Assembly: GCA_046543175.1 (NCBI GenBank)
Contig: JBKGZY010000018.1
Coordinates: forward strand, 1-21,933
Length of the DNA: 21,933 bases
Reading direction: 5' to 3'
Source: Dichotomicrobium sp046543175
GTDB taxonomy: Bacteria; Pseudomonadota; Alphaproteobacteria; Rhizobiales; Rhodomicrobiaceae
Below, piece by piece: positions 7,407-14,749 of the stretch. The notes beneath the pieces are model-generated. The model made no database searches. It had not been told where the DNA came from and saw only the letters and a list, made by a program, of their open reading frames with translations. Each line of letters begins with the position of its first letter. Position 1 is the stretch's first letter. The translations under genes were made by a program, and so were the position numbers.

Positions 7407-8551
7407 GCGCGGAGGCGGTACACGCCACGGGCCGGCGGCTGACAGACGACGAGCGCCTGGACTGGCTGCGCCTGATCCGCAGCGAGAATGTCGGGCCCGC
7501 GACCTTCTTCGACCTGCTGGCGCGCTACGGTTCCGCCGCCGCGGCGCTGGAGGCGCTGCCCGAACTTGCGGCCCGCGGCGGACGCGAGAAACCGTTGCGC
7601 ATCCGCACCCGTCGGGAGGCTGAGCGGGAACTGGCGACAGCGCACAAGCGCAGCCGCGCCCGGCTGGCGGCCATCGGCGAGCCGGACTACCCGGCACGGT
7701 TGGGTATGATCCCCATGCCGCCGCCCCTGCTTTACATGGCAGGTGATGCCGCCCTCGCACAAAAGTGCATCGTCGGGATCGTCGGCTCGCGCAACGCCTC
7801 GGCGGCCGGGCGCAAGCTCACCCACGAAATCGCGCAAGGCCTGAGCAACGCGGGCATTGCCGTCGTCTCGGGACTGGCCCGCGGCATCGACGCCAGCGCG
7901 CATCAGGGCGCGCTGGAGGGCGGGACCATCGCGGTGCTGGCCGGCGGCATCGACATCCGCTATCCGCCGGAAAACGAGGCGCTTTACGAGACAATCGCGG
8001 AGAAAGGTTTGCTGGTCTCAGAAGGCGCGCCAGGATTCAAGCCGCGCGGCGTGGATTTTCCCCGGCGCAACCGCATCATTTCCGGGATGTCGTCGGGTGT
8101 GCTCGTGGTGGAGGCTACGCGCAGGTCCGGCTCCATGGTCACGGCCCGGCATGCCGGCGAACAGGGGCGCGACGTCATGGCGGTGCCCGGCCACCCGCTC
8201 GATCCGCGCGCTGAAGGGCCGAATGCGCTCATCAAGGACGGCGCGGCGCTCGTCCGCAATGCCGAGGATGTCATCGAAGCTCTCGCCGCCGCCGATATCT
8301 TCGCGCGCGACCACGGCCAGCCCCCGTTGCCCGGTTTCGCCGAGCCGGAAACGTCCTCACCGTTCGATCTGGACGACACTACACGCCAGCAGGTTATCGA
8401 GGCGCTCGGCCCGGTTCCGGTCGGCGTGGACGAAATCGTGCGGATCACGGGATTGTCCGCGCGCGCCGTGGCGGTCGTGCTCATCGAACTCGAGCTTGCC
8501 GGGCGACTGACCCGCGAAGGCCGCCACAGCGTCGCGCTGCGCATGGAATGA
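7403..8551 (+). CDS. dprA: DNA-processing protein DprA
   Basis: DprA binds incoming single-stranded DNA during natural transformation and loads RecA; it is widely kept in species not known to be competent. The 382-residue product starts at a GTG overlapping the plsY stop. Domains: an N-terminal helical region (LRLIRSENVGPATF, HhH/SAM-like), then the Rossmann-fold core with VGSRNAS (residues 127-133), SGLARGIDASAH (156-167), PRRNRIISGMS (220-230) and GSMVTARHAGEQGRDV. The C-terminal winged-helix domain (VGVDEIVRITGLSARAV...ELAGRL) is present. The gene ends 8 bp from the end of the convergent DUF1287 gene. In many related genomes topA follows dprA; here it does not. Confidence 0.95.
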   Translation: MSAEAVHATGRRLTDDERLDWLRLIRSENVGPATFFDLLARYGSAAAALEALPELAARGGREKPLRIRTRREAERELATAHKRSRARLAAIGEPDYPARLGMIPMPPPLLYMAGDAALAQKCIVGIVGSRNASAAGRKLTHEIAQGLSNAGIAVVSGLARGIDASAHQGALEGGTIAVLAGGIDIRYPPENEALYETIAEKGLLVSEGAPGFKPRGVDFPRRNRIISGMSSGVLVVEATRRSGSMVTARHAGEQGRDVMAVPGHPLDPRAEGPNALIKDGAALVRNAEDVIEALAAADIFARDHGQPPLPGFAEPETSSPFDLDDTTRQQVIEALGPVPVGVDEIVRITGLSARAVAVVLIELELAGRLTREGRHSVALRME

Positions 8552-8559
8552 CCGCTGTC

Positions 8560-9132
8560 TCAGGACGAGGGCAGGTAGCGGTAGTGGCCGGTCAGCCGGT
8601 TCTTGAACAGCGCGTCGTCCAGCTTCGGCCCGAAGCCCTCGTTATGCACCACCAGCGGCCGCTGCCCGTCCCAAGACATGCGCCCGGTGACGATGGCGAT
8701 ATGCGTGACCCCGTCGCTGCGTACCGAGGTGACGAGATCGCCCGGCTTGTAATCGTCCGGGTTCTTGCTGACCGGCAGGCGCTGCCCGTAGCGCGCGAAG
8801 AACTTGCGCAGTTCCACCACGCGTCGGTGCCTGATATTGGGATCGCCACCCATCGCCCGGTTCACACGGCTCTGGAGGTCGATCCCGAGTTCGCGATAGG
8901 CGCGCACCACGACATCGGTGCAGACGCCGCGGTTCGGCGCGACATCGCCCCAGGCATTGGGAATATCGCGGTAAGCGGGGTCGTAAATCACCACGTCGCG
9001 CGTGCGCTCGATGGCGGCGGCCACGAGGCGGTCGGCGAAGTCGCCGGTGTAGGCGGCCTTGATCCGCTCGGGCGGAACCGCGAGAGCGAGGACGATCACC
9101 GCGACGATCGGGATGAGATAACGCAGACGCAT
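8560..9132 (-). CDS. DUF1287 exported protein, probable cysteine hydrolase fold
   Basis: The product is a 190-residue protein with an N-terminal hydrophobic segment (MRLRYLIPIVAVIVLALAV), a signal peptide or anchor placing it in the periplasm. The DUF1287 family (PF06940) is distantly related to NlpC/P60-type enzymes. Seen: GVCTDVVVRAYRELGIDLQ with Cys71, a DPNIRHRRV segment, YKPGDLVT, and THIAIVTGRM with His144, a plausible Cys-His pair. I chose the ATG at 9132 (a longer in-frame start at 9186 exists) because GGGGA lies upstream and the signal peptide begins here. The gene follows the YciI-like gene after 14 nt, so the two are probably one transcript. The biochemical activity is an inference; a wall peptide substrate is possible but not shown. 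Confidence 0.83.
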   Translation of the reverse strand: MRLRYLIPIVAVIVLALAVPPERIKAAYTGDFADRLVAAAIERTRDVVIYDPAYRDIPNAWGDVAPNRGVCTDVVVRAYRELGIDLQSRVNRAMGGDPNIRHRRVVELRKFFARYGQRLPVSKNPDDYKPGDLVTSVRSDGVTHIAIVTGRMSWDGQRPLVVHNEGFGPKLDDALFKNRLTGHYRYLPSS

Positions 9133-9146
9133 AAGAAAATTCCCCG

Positions 9147-9443
9147 CTACTCCTGCAAATTGACGGTGCCGAGCACCCAGCGCCACGGGTGCACCTCGAC
9201 GCGCTCGAACAGCCCGGCCTTGTTATAGGGATCGGCCTCCATCATCGCCCGCGCCGCTTCCAGCGACTCCGCCTCGACGATCAGCAGGCTGCCTATTGGC
9301 GTGCTGGCATCCGCGTCCAGTAATGGCCCGGCCGAGACGATCACGCCGGCGTGCCCGCGCAGATGGTCCAGATGGGCTTCGCGGGTTTCCCGGCGCACTT
9401 CGCTCGAGTCAGGTTTGTCGGTGCAGATGCAGACATAGAGCAT
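9147..9443 (-). CDS. YciI-family protein
   Basis: The product is a 98-residue protein with the YciI-like ferredoxin fold (PF03795 type). Seen: an N-terminal strand MLYVCICTDKPDS, HLDHLRGH with conserved histidines, GPLLDADAS...GSLLIVEAESLEAARAMMEADPY, and VEVHPWRWVLG at the end. These are the usual landmarks, and the length is normal. Members are small cytoplasmic proteins; some are tied to chloro-muconolactone breakdown, but most have no known reaction. The ATG at 9443 has AGAGGGA 8 nt upstream. It probably forms an operon with the DUF1287 gene downstream. The substrate cannot be inferred. Confidence 0.88.
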   Translation of the reverse strand: MLYVCICTDKPDSSEVRRETREAHLDHLRGHAGVIVSAGPLLDADASTPIGSLLIVEAESLEAARAMMEADPYNKAGLFERVEVHPWRWVLGTVNLQE

Positions 9444-9540
9444 GGATCGTCCCTCTGAAATCGTCCGTCGCCCCGACGGTGTTGCGCCGGGGCATCAATA
9501 AGCCCGCCGAACTCGGGCACGGGTGCGCACGGTCTTATCT

Positions 9541-9546
9541 TATAAT
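9541..9546 (+). promoter_or_regulatory. Possible -10 box for the pentapeptide gene
   Basis: A perfect TATAAT sits 48 bp before the ATG at 9595 in an otherwise GC-rich gap (9444-9594). No good -35 is found 16-18 bp upstream (CACGGG there), so this is a weak prediction. The gap also holds a hairpin GCCCCG (9470-9475) / CGGGGC (9488-9493). Confidence 0.3.
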
Positions 9547-9594
9547 GCCTCACCGTTTAATGATGAACCCAGTCAGGACCAAGGCTGGTTGTAA

Positions 9595-11487
9595 ATGCCT
9601 GAGGCACTTTTTCGTGATGGGGATCGCGGGGTGAGCGTCGAGCAGACTCTGGCGCGCTGGGGCGAGGGCAGGGAAAGCTGGAACGCCTGGGCCGAAGAAC
9701 TGCTGCGGCGCAAGGCGCGGCTGATCGACGCCGGCGATTGGGCGGCCAATCCTTTCGGCGAGGGGGAGAACGCTGCGACGCGCGAATGGCTGGAGGCCGC
9801 GCGGGCCGATTTCTCCGATCAGGTGTTTCCAGAAACCACGCATTTCGGCGGCTATATCTTCCCCGGCCCGGTCAGTTTCGCGGGCTGCACGTTTTCCGGC
9901 GGCGTGAGCTTCGAGGACGCCCGGTTCGAGGCGTCGGCCGTGTTCACCGGCGCGCGGATCGAGGCCGCGGCGAGTTTCAAGCGCGCCGGCTTCGCCGGCA
10001 TCGCCGATTTCGACGAGGCCGCCTTTTCCGCCGATGCCGAATTCGAGCATGCCCAGTTCGCGATGGAAAGCGACGGGCCGCTGGTGATCGCCGCGCGGTT
10101 CAGCCGCTGCCGTTTCGAGGGGCGGGCCGATTTCCGCGAAACCATCTTCGCGGGCAACGCCAAGTTCACCCGCTCCAGTTTCGCGGGCGGGATGCGCTTC
10201 GACGAGGCGCGGTTTTCCGGCGCGGCGGATTTCGCCGGCGTTTCCGCCAAGGGAATCGCCGCCTTCGCGCAGACCCGGTTTTCGGCGAATGCCAGCTTCG
10301 CCGACGCCGAACTGGCTGGCGAAGCCCGTTTTCCCGAAGCCCGGTTCGGCGGTGAAACCGCCTTCGAGCGAACCGCCTTCGCGGACAGCGCGCTGTTCCG
10401 CGGCGCGGTTTTCGATGGCGCGACCGCCTTCGACGGCGCCGCGTTCGAAGGTCGGGCGGGCTTCCACGCATGCCGCTTTACCGCGCCCGCCAGCTTCGCC
10501 GACGCCGGCTTCAAGGACCTGGCGGATTTTGCCGAAGCCCGCTTCGCCGCGCGGGCCGGCTTCCGGGGTGCGCATTTCGCGGCGCCGGTGAGCTTCGACA
10601 GCGCGCGTTTCGACGGCCCGGCCGATTTCTCCGGGCTGAGGGCGGACAGCGCGATGGACCTTTCCCATGCCGGCTTTGCGTCAGCCCCTGATCTTCTCAA
10701 CATGCGGACCGACCAGCCGCCGCGCCTCGACAATATGCGGATCGCTACGCCGATGCGCCGCTTCCGCCGCTGGCGCGGCACGGGCCTGCGCGATCCGCGG
10801 CCCTGGCTTTTCAGGCTGATGAAGGTTGCCCGCGACGGGCTGGAAGCCGCGCGCTTTCGCCAGCTCAGGCATTTCGCGCGCGCCGGTCTCGACCACGAGG
10901 GCGAGGGCGCATTCTACGCCGACGAGTTGCGCGCGGCGCGTTTCTGGCGCGACAGGCCGCTGGGACGCGGCGCGGGGCGGTTCTGGCTCGGCTGGCTGTA
11001 TGGCGGGGCCGCCAATTTCGGCCGGTCGGTCCTGCGCCCGCTGCTGTTCTGGGCGGTGACGACCTTCGCCTTCGCGCTCGTTTATCTCGGCCTGCGCGAC
11101 ACGGCCGCGCCCGCCGTCGCGCGCGCCCGCCTTCCGGACTGGCCGGAGGCGCTGTCCTGGCAAAACCTCCTTGACTGGCTGGCGGGCGCGGGAGAATGGG
11201 CGTTTCAGACGATCGTCAATCTCTACGCGTCCGGCGGATGCGTTGCCGGCGGGGGCAGCGCGTCGGCCGAGGCGCTATACCTGTCCTTCAAGAACAGCCT
11301 GTTCTTCCTGCCCTGGGAAAGTCCGCTGGCGGCGCAGCGCGTCTATGGCTGCCTGTACGGGCTTGAGGACGGCGCGCCGGTCGTGCCGCTGGCGGCATCC
11401 GTGGCCGGGCTGGCGCAGAACGTCATCGGGCTGGTGCTGCTCGTGCTGGTGGTGCTGGGCCTGCGCAACCTGCTGAAGCGCGGTTAG
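9595..11487 (+). CDS. Membrane-anchored pentapeptide-type repeat protein with channel-like C-terminus
   Basis: The product is a 630-residue protein. Residues 1-80 are a non-repetitive head. Residues 89-382 form a solenoid of 26 units of eleven residues with pattern F-x5-F-x4 (for example FAGNAKFTRSS, FDGATAFDGAA), broken once by an 8-residue loop (155-162). This belongs to the phenylalanine-rich pentapeptide class (PF13576 type), right-handed beta-helices. A basic linker and a helical region follow (about 383-460, with RHFARAGLDHEGEGAFYADE), then a hydrophobic helix LRPLLFWAVTTFAFALVYLG. Next comes a Gly-rich loop with LYLSFKNSLFFLPWES, then a final helix (about 600-625) ending GLRNLLKRG. The two-helix end resembles the ion-channel modules fused to some pentapeptide proteins, but no TVGYGD-like filter is present. 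Function unknown. The stop TAG lies in a repeat edge. Confidence 0.85.
   Translation: MPEALFRDGDRGVSVEQTLARWGEGRESWNAWAEELLRRKARLIDAGDWAANPFGEGENAATREWLEAARADFSDQVFPETTHFGGYIFPGPVSFAGCTFSGGVSFEDARFEASAVFTGARIEAAASFKRAGFAGIADFDEAAFSADAEFEHAQFAMESDGPLVIAARFSRCRFEGRADFRETIFAGNAKFTRSSFAGGMRFDEARFSGAADFAGVSAKGIAAFAQTRFSANASFADAELAGEARFPEARFGGETAFERTAFADSALFRGAVFDGATAFDGAAFEGRAGFHACRFTAPASFADAGFKDLADFAEARFAARAGFRGAHFAAPVSFDSARFDGPADFSGLRADSAMDLSHAGFASAPDLLNMRTDQPPRLDNMRIATPMRRFRRWRGTGLRDPRPWLFRLMKVARDGLEAARFRQLRHFARAGLDHEGEGAFYADELRAARFWRDRPLGRGAGRFWLGWLYGGAANFGRSVLRPLLFWAVTTFAFALVYLGLRDTAAPAVARARLPDWPEALSWQNLLDWLAGAGEWAFQTIVNLYASGGCVAGGGSASAEALYLSFKNSLFFLPWESPLAAQRVYGCLYGLEDGAPVVPLAASVAGLAQNVIGLVLLVLVVLGLRNLLKRG
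9859..10740 (+). repeat. Coding 33-bp tandem pattern (26 eleven-residue units)
   Basis: Residues 89-382 of the pentapeptide-type protein repeat every 11 residues: six units (89-154), an 8-residue loop (155-162), then 20 further units with no break in phase (163-382). Positions 1 and 7 are Phe (sometimes Leu, Ile or Ala) and position 10 is usually Ala. The DNA copies are diverged, so the repeat is old and held at protein level. Confidence 0.85.
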
Positions 11488-11710
11488 GGCATTTCAGGAC
11501 CAGTCGGACCACGGTACCAGCGAGGCCCTGCGGTCATCCCGTGCGCGCCGCGGGATGCAATCCTGCGGCGCAGACACGGGATCGCTCCCGGCTGGCACAA
11601 CCCGATCCCGGGTCAGCAGCGCATCACTGCGTGCTGCGCAGCACCCGGGACGACGGCGGGGTCGCGATGACGGGGCGAACAGATTCCACCTGCTCGGAAA
11701 TATGCTCTAA
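11484..11710. repeat. Nested interspersed repeats between two convergent genes
   Basis: The outer edges are TTAGGGCAT (11484-11492) and ATGCTCTAA (11702-11710), an imperfect inverted pair extended by TTTC / GAAA nearby. Each edge contains the TAG stop of the gene entering it. Inside, about 11532-11671, is a second repeat type: GTCATCCCG (11533-11541) paired with CGGGACGAC (11646-11654, one mismatch), with CACGGGATCGCTCCCG and GATCCCGGGTCAGCAG between. This is like the dispersed GTCATCCCGGG repeats of alphaproteobacteria. It may also terminate both genes. No gene is seen in the gap. Confidence 0.7.
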
Positions 11711-12996
11711 TCCGGGCGGGTATTGATCAGCGCGCGCGCCTCTTCCAGCAGGCTGTCGCGCTGTGTAGCGAAATCGCTGTCGATCCAGCGCCGCTCCAGT
11801 TCCCGGAGGATTTCGCCGACCTCCGGTCCAGGCCGCACGCCCAGCGCCAGCAGATCGGCGCCCTTCAGCGGAAACGTCGGCGCCCGCCACGCGTCGGGTA
11901 GAGCCAACAGCTTCGTCCATCTTGCATCGTCCAGCGCCGCGCGCGACGTGCTCCAGGCCAGCAGGACGGCCCCGCGATACACCGCCGGCCCGAGCCGGTA
12001 GAGCGCCGCCTTGGCGGCACGTTCGTCCGTAGCCTTATCGAACCGCCGCGCCGCGCGGGGCAGGGCGACAAGCTCATCCCGCTCGGCGTTGGACAGGCGC
12101 AGCCGGCCCGTCAGCCGCTCGGCCTCTTCCTCGACCCGCACCGCGAGCACGGCCAGCCGCACCGCGAAGTCCGCCGCAATGCCCCGCGCCTGCTGGATGG
12201 CCTGCGCGCTTGCGAAGTCGTGCAGCCGCGGCGCGCCGCCCAGCACGCGGACCAGAACGCCGGCATCCATCATCGCTCCCAGCGACCGCGCCGCCCCCGG
12301 CGCCATCAGCAGCCGGCGCAGCTCGTTGTGAATGCGCTCGCCGGAAAGCTTCTCCAGCCCGGCGCATTCCCGCTCGATCGCCGCCAGCGCAGCGGCATCC
12401 ATTGCCGTTGCGGCGGCATCCGGATCGCCGTACTCGGCCTCGAACCGGAAGAAGCGCAGAATCCGCAGATAGTCCTCGCGGATGCGCTCGCTGGGCTCTC
12501 CGATGAAGCGCACCCGGCGCGCCCGCAGGTCGTCATAGCCGCCCAGCGGATCGAACACGGTTCCGTCCGCGCCTGCATAGAGGGCGTTCATGGTGAAATC
12601 GCGCCGGCGCGCGTCGCTCGCCCAGTCGCGCGTGAAGGTGACGCGGGCGTGGCGGCCATAGGTCTCCACGTCCTCGCGCAACGTGGTGACTTCGATCGCC
12701 TCGTGGTCGGGCACCAGCGTCACCGTCCCGTGCTCGGCGCCGGTGTCCACCGCGCGGATGCCGGCTGCTTCGGCCATGCCGAGCACCTCGTCGGGCGTGG
12801 CGGTCGTGGCGACATCGACATCGGTCACGGGAATGCCCATCAGTGCGTTGCGCACCGCCCCGCCAACCGCGCGGGCCTCGTGTCCGTCGCTGCTCAGAAG
12901 CGCCAGCACCTTGCGTGTCGACTCGCGCCCGAGCCATTCGACGCCGGCCAGAAGTCCCGGCCGGACCGCTTCTCGCGAATTTGCGGCATCGCTCAT
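11707..12996 (-). CDS. cca: CCA tRNA nucleotidyltransferase (class II)
   Basis: This enzyme adds or repairs the 3' CCA of tRNAs using CTP and ATP in the cytoplasm. The 429-residue product has the usual class II order: GGAVRNAL (residues 45-52), the catalytic pair in DVDVATTATPDEV (Asp59, Asp61), EVTTLREDVETYGRHA, the nucleotide-selecting RRDFTMNAL (131-139), DPLGGYDDL, then IREDYLRILRFFRFEAEYG and a helical C-terminal tRNA-binding half. The start ATG at 12996 is 49 nt beyond the end of the DUF6111 gene, so it is probably the last gene of a four-gene minus-strand operon. The ribosome site is weak. A poly(A) polymerase is a possible misreading, but the motifs and operon favour CCA addition. The stop TAG is part of the repeat edge TTAGAGC. 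Confidence 0.94.
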   Translation of the reverse strand: MSDAANSREAVRPGLLAGVEWLGRESTRKVLALLSSDGHEARAVGGAVRNALMGIPVTDVDVATTATPDEVLGMAEAAGIRAVDTGAEHGTVTLVPDHEAIEVTTLREDVETYGRHARVTFTRDWASDARRRDFTMNALYAGADGTVFDPLGGYDDLRARRVRFIGEPSERIREDYLRILRFFRFEAEYGDPDAAATAMDAAALAAIERECAGLEKLSGERIHNELRRLLMAPGAARSLGAMMDAGVLVRVLGGAPRLHDFASAQAIQQARGIAADFAVRLAVLAVRVEEEAERLTGRLRLSNAERDELVALPRAARRFDKATDERAAKAALYRLGPAVYRGAVLLAWSTSRAALDDARWTKLLALPDAWRAPTFPLKGADLLALGVRPGPEVGEILRELERRWIDSDFATQRDSLLEEARALINTRPD

Positions 12997-13045
12997 GGCA
13001 AGACGGAACTCGTTGTTGACGGGAAATACATTGGGCGCCCCGGCT

Positions 13046-13309
13046 CTATTCCAGGCGCCCCGGCTGAAGGACGCCGTTTTCCACCCGCGGCGGCACGTAG
13101 CGCTGCCCCGGCTCGCCGCTCTCGAACTGGATGAAATACGCGACCGCGCCCACCATCAAGCCCAACCCGATGCAGAACAGCACGATGAGCGGGGTCAAAC
13201 TGATCGGCTCGTTCTTGCCGCGCGCGCTTCTGATCAGATAGACATAGGCGAAGTAGATAATGAACGGCAGCAGGAACAGAAACAGATTGATCAGAATTAC
13301 ACGGATCAT
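13046..13309 (-). CDS. DUF6111 small membrane protein
   Basis: The product is an 87-residue protein with two hydrophobic segments: MIRVILINLFLFLLPFIIYF..YVYLIRS at the N-terminus and LIVLFCIGLGLMVGAVAYFI (about residues 41-60). A short Pro/Gln-rich tail ends GVLQPGRLE. It matches the alphaproteobacterial DUF6111 family, small inner-membrane proteins of unknown role usually encoded between a CoA-type Nudix gene and cca, as here. The ATG overlaps the Nudix stop in ATGA, so it is translationally coupled. Confidence 0.85.
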   Translation of the reverse strand: MIRVILINLFLFLLPFIIYFAYVYLIRSARGKNEPISLTPLIVLFCIGLGLMVGAVAYFIQFESGEPGQRYVPPRVENGVLQPGRLE

Positions 13310-13962
13310 TCTCTGTAGAGCCTTTCATACATGCGGCGCAGGATGCCGGCTGTCGCGCCCCAGATATAATGCCGATCATAAGGCATGGCGTAAAAACGCC
13401 GGGGCTGTCCACGCCAGGTCACCTCACGGATCTGATGGTTCTCCGGGGTCATGAGAAACGCCAGCGGTGCGTGCAGGATCTCGGCGACTTCGTCGGGATC
13501 GGCCACAAGCGCGAATCCGGGACGTACAATACCGATAAAGGGCGCGATGTCGAAACCGGTTCCGGTTCGGTAATCGTCGAGCCGCCCGAGCACATCGACG
13601 AATTGCGGATGCAGGCCAACCTCTTCATGCGCCTCGCGCAGCGCTGCATTGACCGGCGCCCTGTCCTGGGGCCCGATCTTGCCGCCGGGAAAGGCCACCT
13701 GCCCGGCATGCTGGGCGAGGTGATCGGCCCGGCGTGTCATCAGGACTGACAGGGCATCGCCGTGGGTAATCAGCGGGATCAGAACGGCGCAGGGCCGGCG
13801 CACCGGGCGGTGCCGGTCGGCATCGCTCCACTCCGGGTTCAGGTCGTGATCGCCACCTGCAACGACGGCACCCGGCGGGTGCGAAATCTCGCCGCCGAGA
13901 CGGCGATGCACACGCTGGCGGAGGTCGTCCTCGCTGAATTGTTTTCGGATTGCGCGCGCCAT
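13306..13962 (-). CDS. CoA-pyrophosphatase-type Nudix hydrolase
   Basis: The product is a 218-residue Nudix protein. The signature preceding the box, LMTRRADHLAQHAGQVAFPG (residues 74-93), is the UPF0035 motif of CoA and acyl-CoA diphosphatases, which split CoA into 4'-phosphopantetheine and 3',5'-ADP. The box core ALREAHEEVGL (107-117) has the metal-binding glutamates. The later part DYRTGTGFDIAPFIG is also typical. I chose the ATG at 13962; AGGGGG directly abuts it, an awkward spacing, so the true start may differ by some codons. Upstream frame to 14067 overlaps the DUF1285 gene and is unlikely. It lies 47 nt after DUF1285 and overlaps DUF6111 by four bases. Confidence 0.9.
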   Translation of the reverse strand: MARAIRKQFSEDDLRQRVHRRLGGEISHPPGAVVAGGDHDLNPEWSDADRHRPVRRPCAVLIPLITHGDALSVLMTRRADHLAQHAGQVAFPGGKIGPQDRAPVNAALREAHEEVGLHPQFVDVLGRLDDYRTGTGFDIAPFIGIVRPGFALVADPDEVAEILHAPLAFLMTPENHQIREVTWRGQPRRFYAMPYDRHYIWGATAGILRRMYERLYRE

Positions 13963-14009
13963 CCCCCTATCATGTCCCCAGGTCAGCGGACGGGCCGGCG
14001 GCGCGGGCG

Positions 14010-14612
14010 TCAGGCTTGCTGCGCCATCTGCGCGGCGCAGATCGGGAAGAACACGCCAGCGCTCCACAGGCCGAGATGCTGCATGCCGCCATAATGCTCT
14101 TCGTTCGCCAGCGCAGCTAGCTCGTAGGCGACCGAACGCGAGCAGCGTGCTTCCAGCCCGTCACGCACCAATACATAGGGAATGAGACCGCCGGTTTCCG
14201 CATCGCGCTCGAAGCGGATGGGATTGTCGGGTCCGATCACCACTTCGTCGTCCAGATTGGTGCGCAAGCGCAGCTTGCGATCCGCGCCCTCGCCATCGCT
14301 TGCCAGTTGCACGCCGATAAAGGGGGCATCCTCGACCTCAACGCGCACATTGTCACACGGCGCGGCAAGCGCATATCGGCCGTAGCCATGCGAGCGCAGC
14401 GCCTTGGCGTAGAGTTTCACGACGCGGCGGCGCGTGATCGGGCCGTATCGGGAATGCCAGTTGCCGTCCCTGTCGATCCGCACAGGCGCGCCGGTGCCGG
14501 CGTCGTCCTGCACCGTGATGACCACAGGCTTGGGCGCCGGACGAAGCTGCGGCCTGACGCGCCCGGTGCGCTTCACCCGCGCCGCTCGTTTGAACGAAGC
14601 CCGATTCGCCAT
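14010..14612 (-). CDS. DUF1285 protein
   Basis: The product is a 200-residue cytoplasmic protein with the DUF1285 core: VRIDRDGNWHSRYGPITRRR, VKLYAKALRSHGYGRYAL, VEVEDAPFIGVQL, LRTNLDDEVVIGPDNPIRF, and GGLIPYVLVRDGLEA. The family has no proven function. The first 40 residues are basic (KRAARVKRTGR), and the end (residues about 165-200, LANEEHYGGMQHLGLWSAG) extends past the usual domain. The ATG at 14612 has GAGGGGG 9 nt upstream. It is the first gene of the minus-strand operon and diverges from the moxR operon, an arrangement frequent in Hyphomicrobiales. Confidence 0.88.
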   Translation of the reverse strand: MANRASFKRAARVKRTGRVRPQLRPAPKPVVITVQDDAGTGAPVRIDRDGNWHSRYGPITRRRVVKLYAKALRSHGYGRYALAAPCDNVRVEVEDAPFIGVQLASDGEGADRKLRLRTNLDDEVVIGPDNPIRFERDAETGGLIPYVLVRDGLEARCSRSVAYELAALANEEHYGGMQHLGLWSAGVFFPICAAQMAQQA

Positions 14613-14749
14613 GACCGCTGCCCCCTCGTGCGAACTTGCGAAACACCCTGGCGCACTTTATGTCTCGGAAATCGAATTGACGTTGTGATACCCTACAGCA
14701 CAACGCAAGCATCCAATAGCGGCCGTCAACAGGGTTTTGAAGTTCAAAA
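14613..14749. promoter_or_regulatory. Divergent promoter region between DUF1285 and moxR operons
   Basis: This 137-bp gap is relatively AT-rich and must carry the promoters of two divergent operons. On the plus strand a TTGACG (14677-14682) could be a -35, but no clear -10 stands 16-18 bp away. No inverted-repeat operator is obvious, and no gene is seen. Confidence 0.45.

Noticed and set aside
9859..10740. Periodic sequence considered as a CRISPR or DNA satellite
   Set aside because: The 33-bp period is in frame with the protein, copies are diverged at DNA level, and there are no conserved direct repeats with spacers.
14677..14705. TTGACG as a full sigma-70 promoter for moxR
   Set aside because: No -10-like hexamer lies at 16-18 bp spacing; noted only within the intergenic entry.
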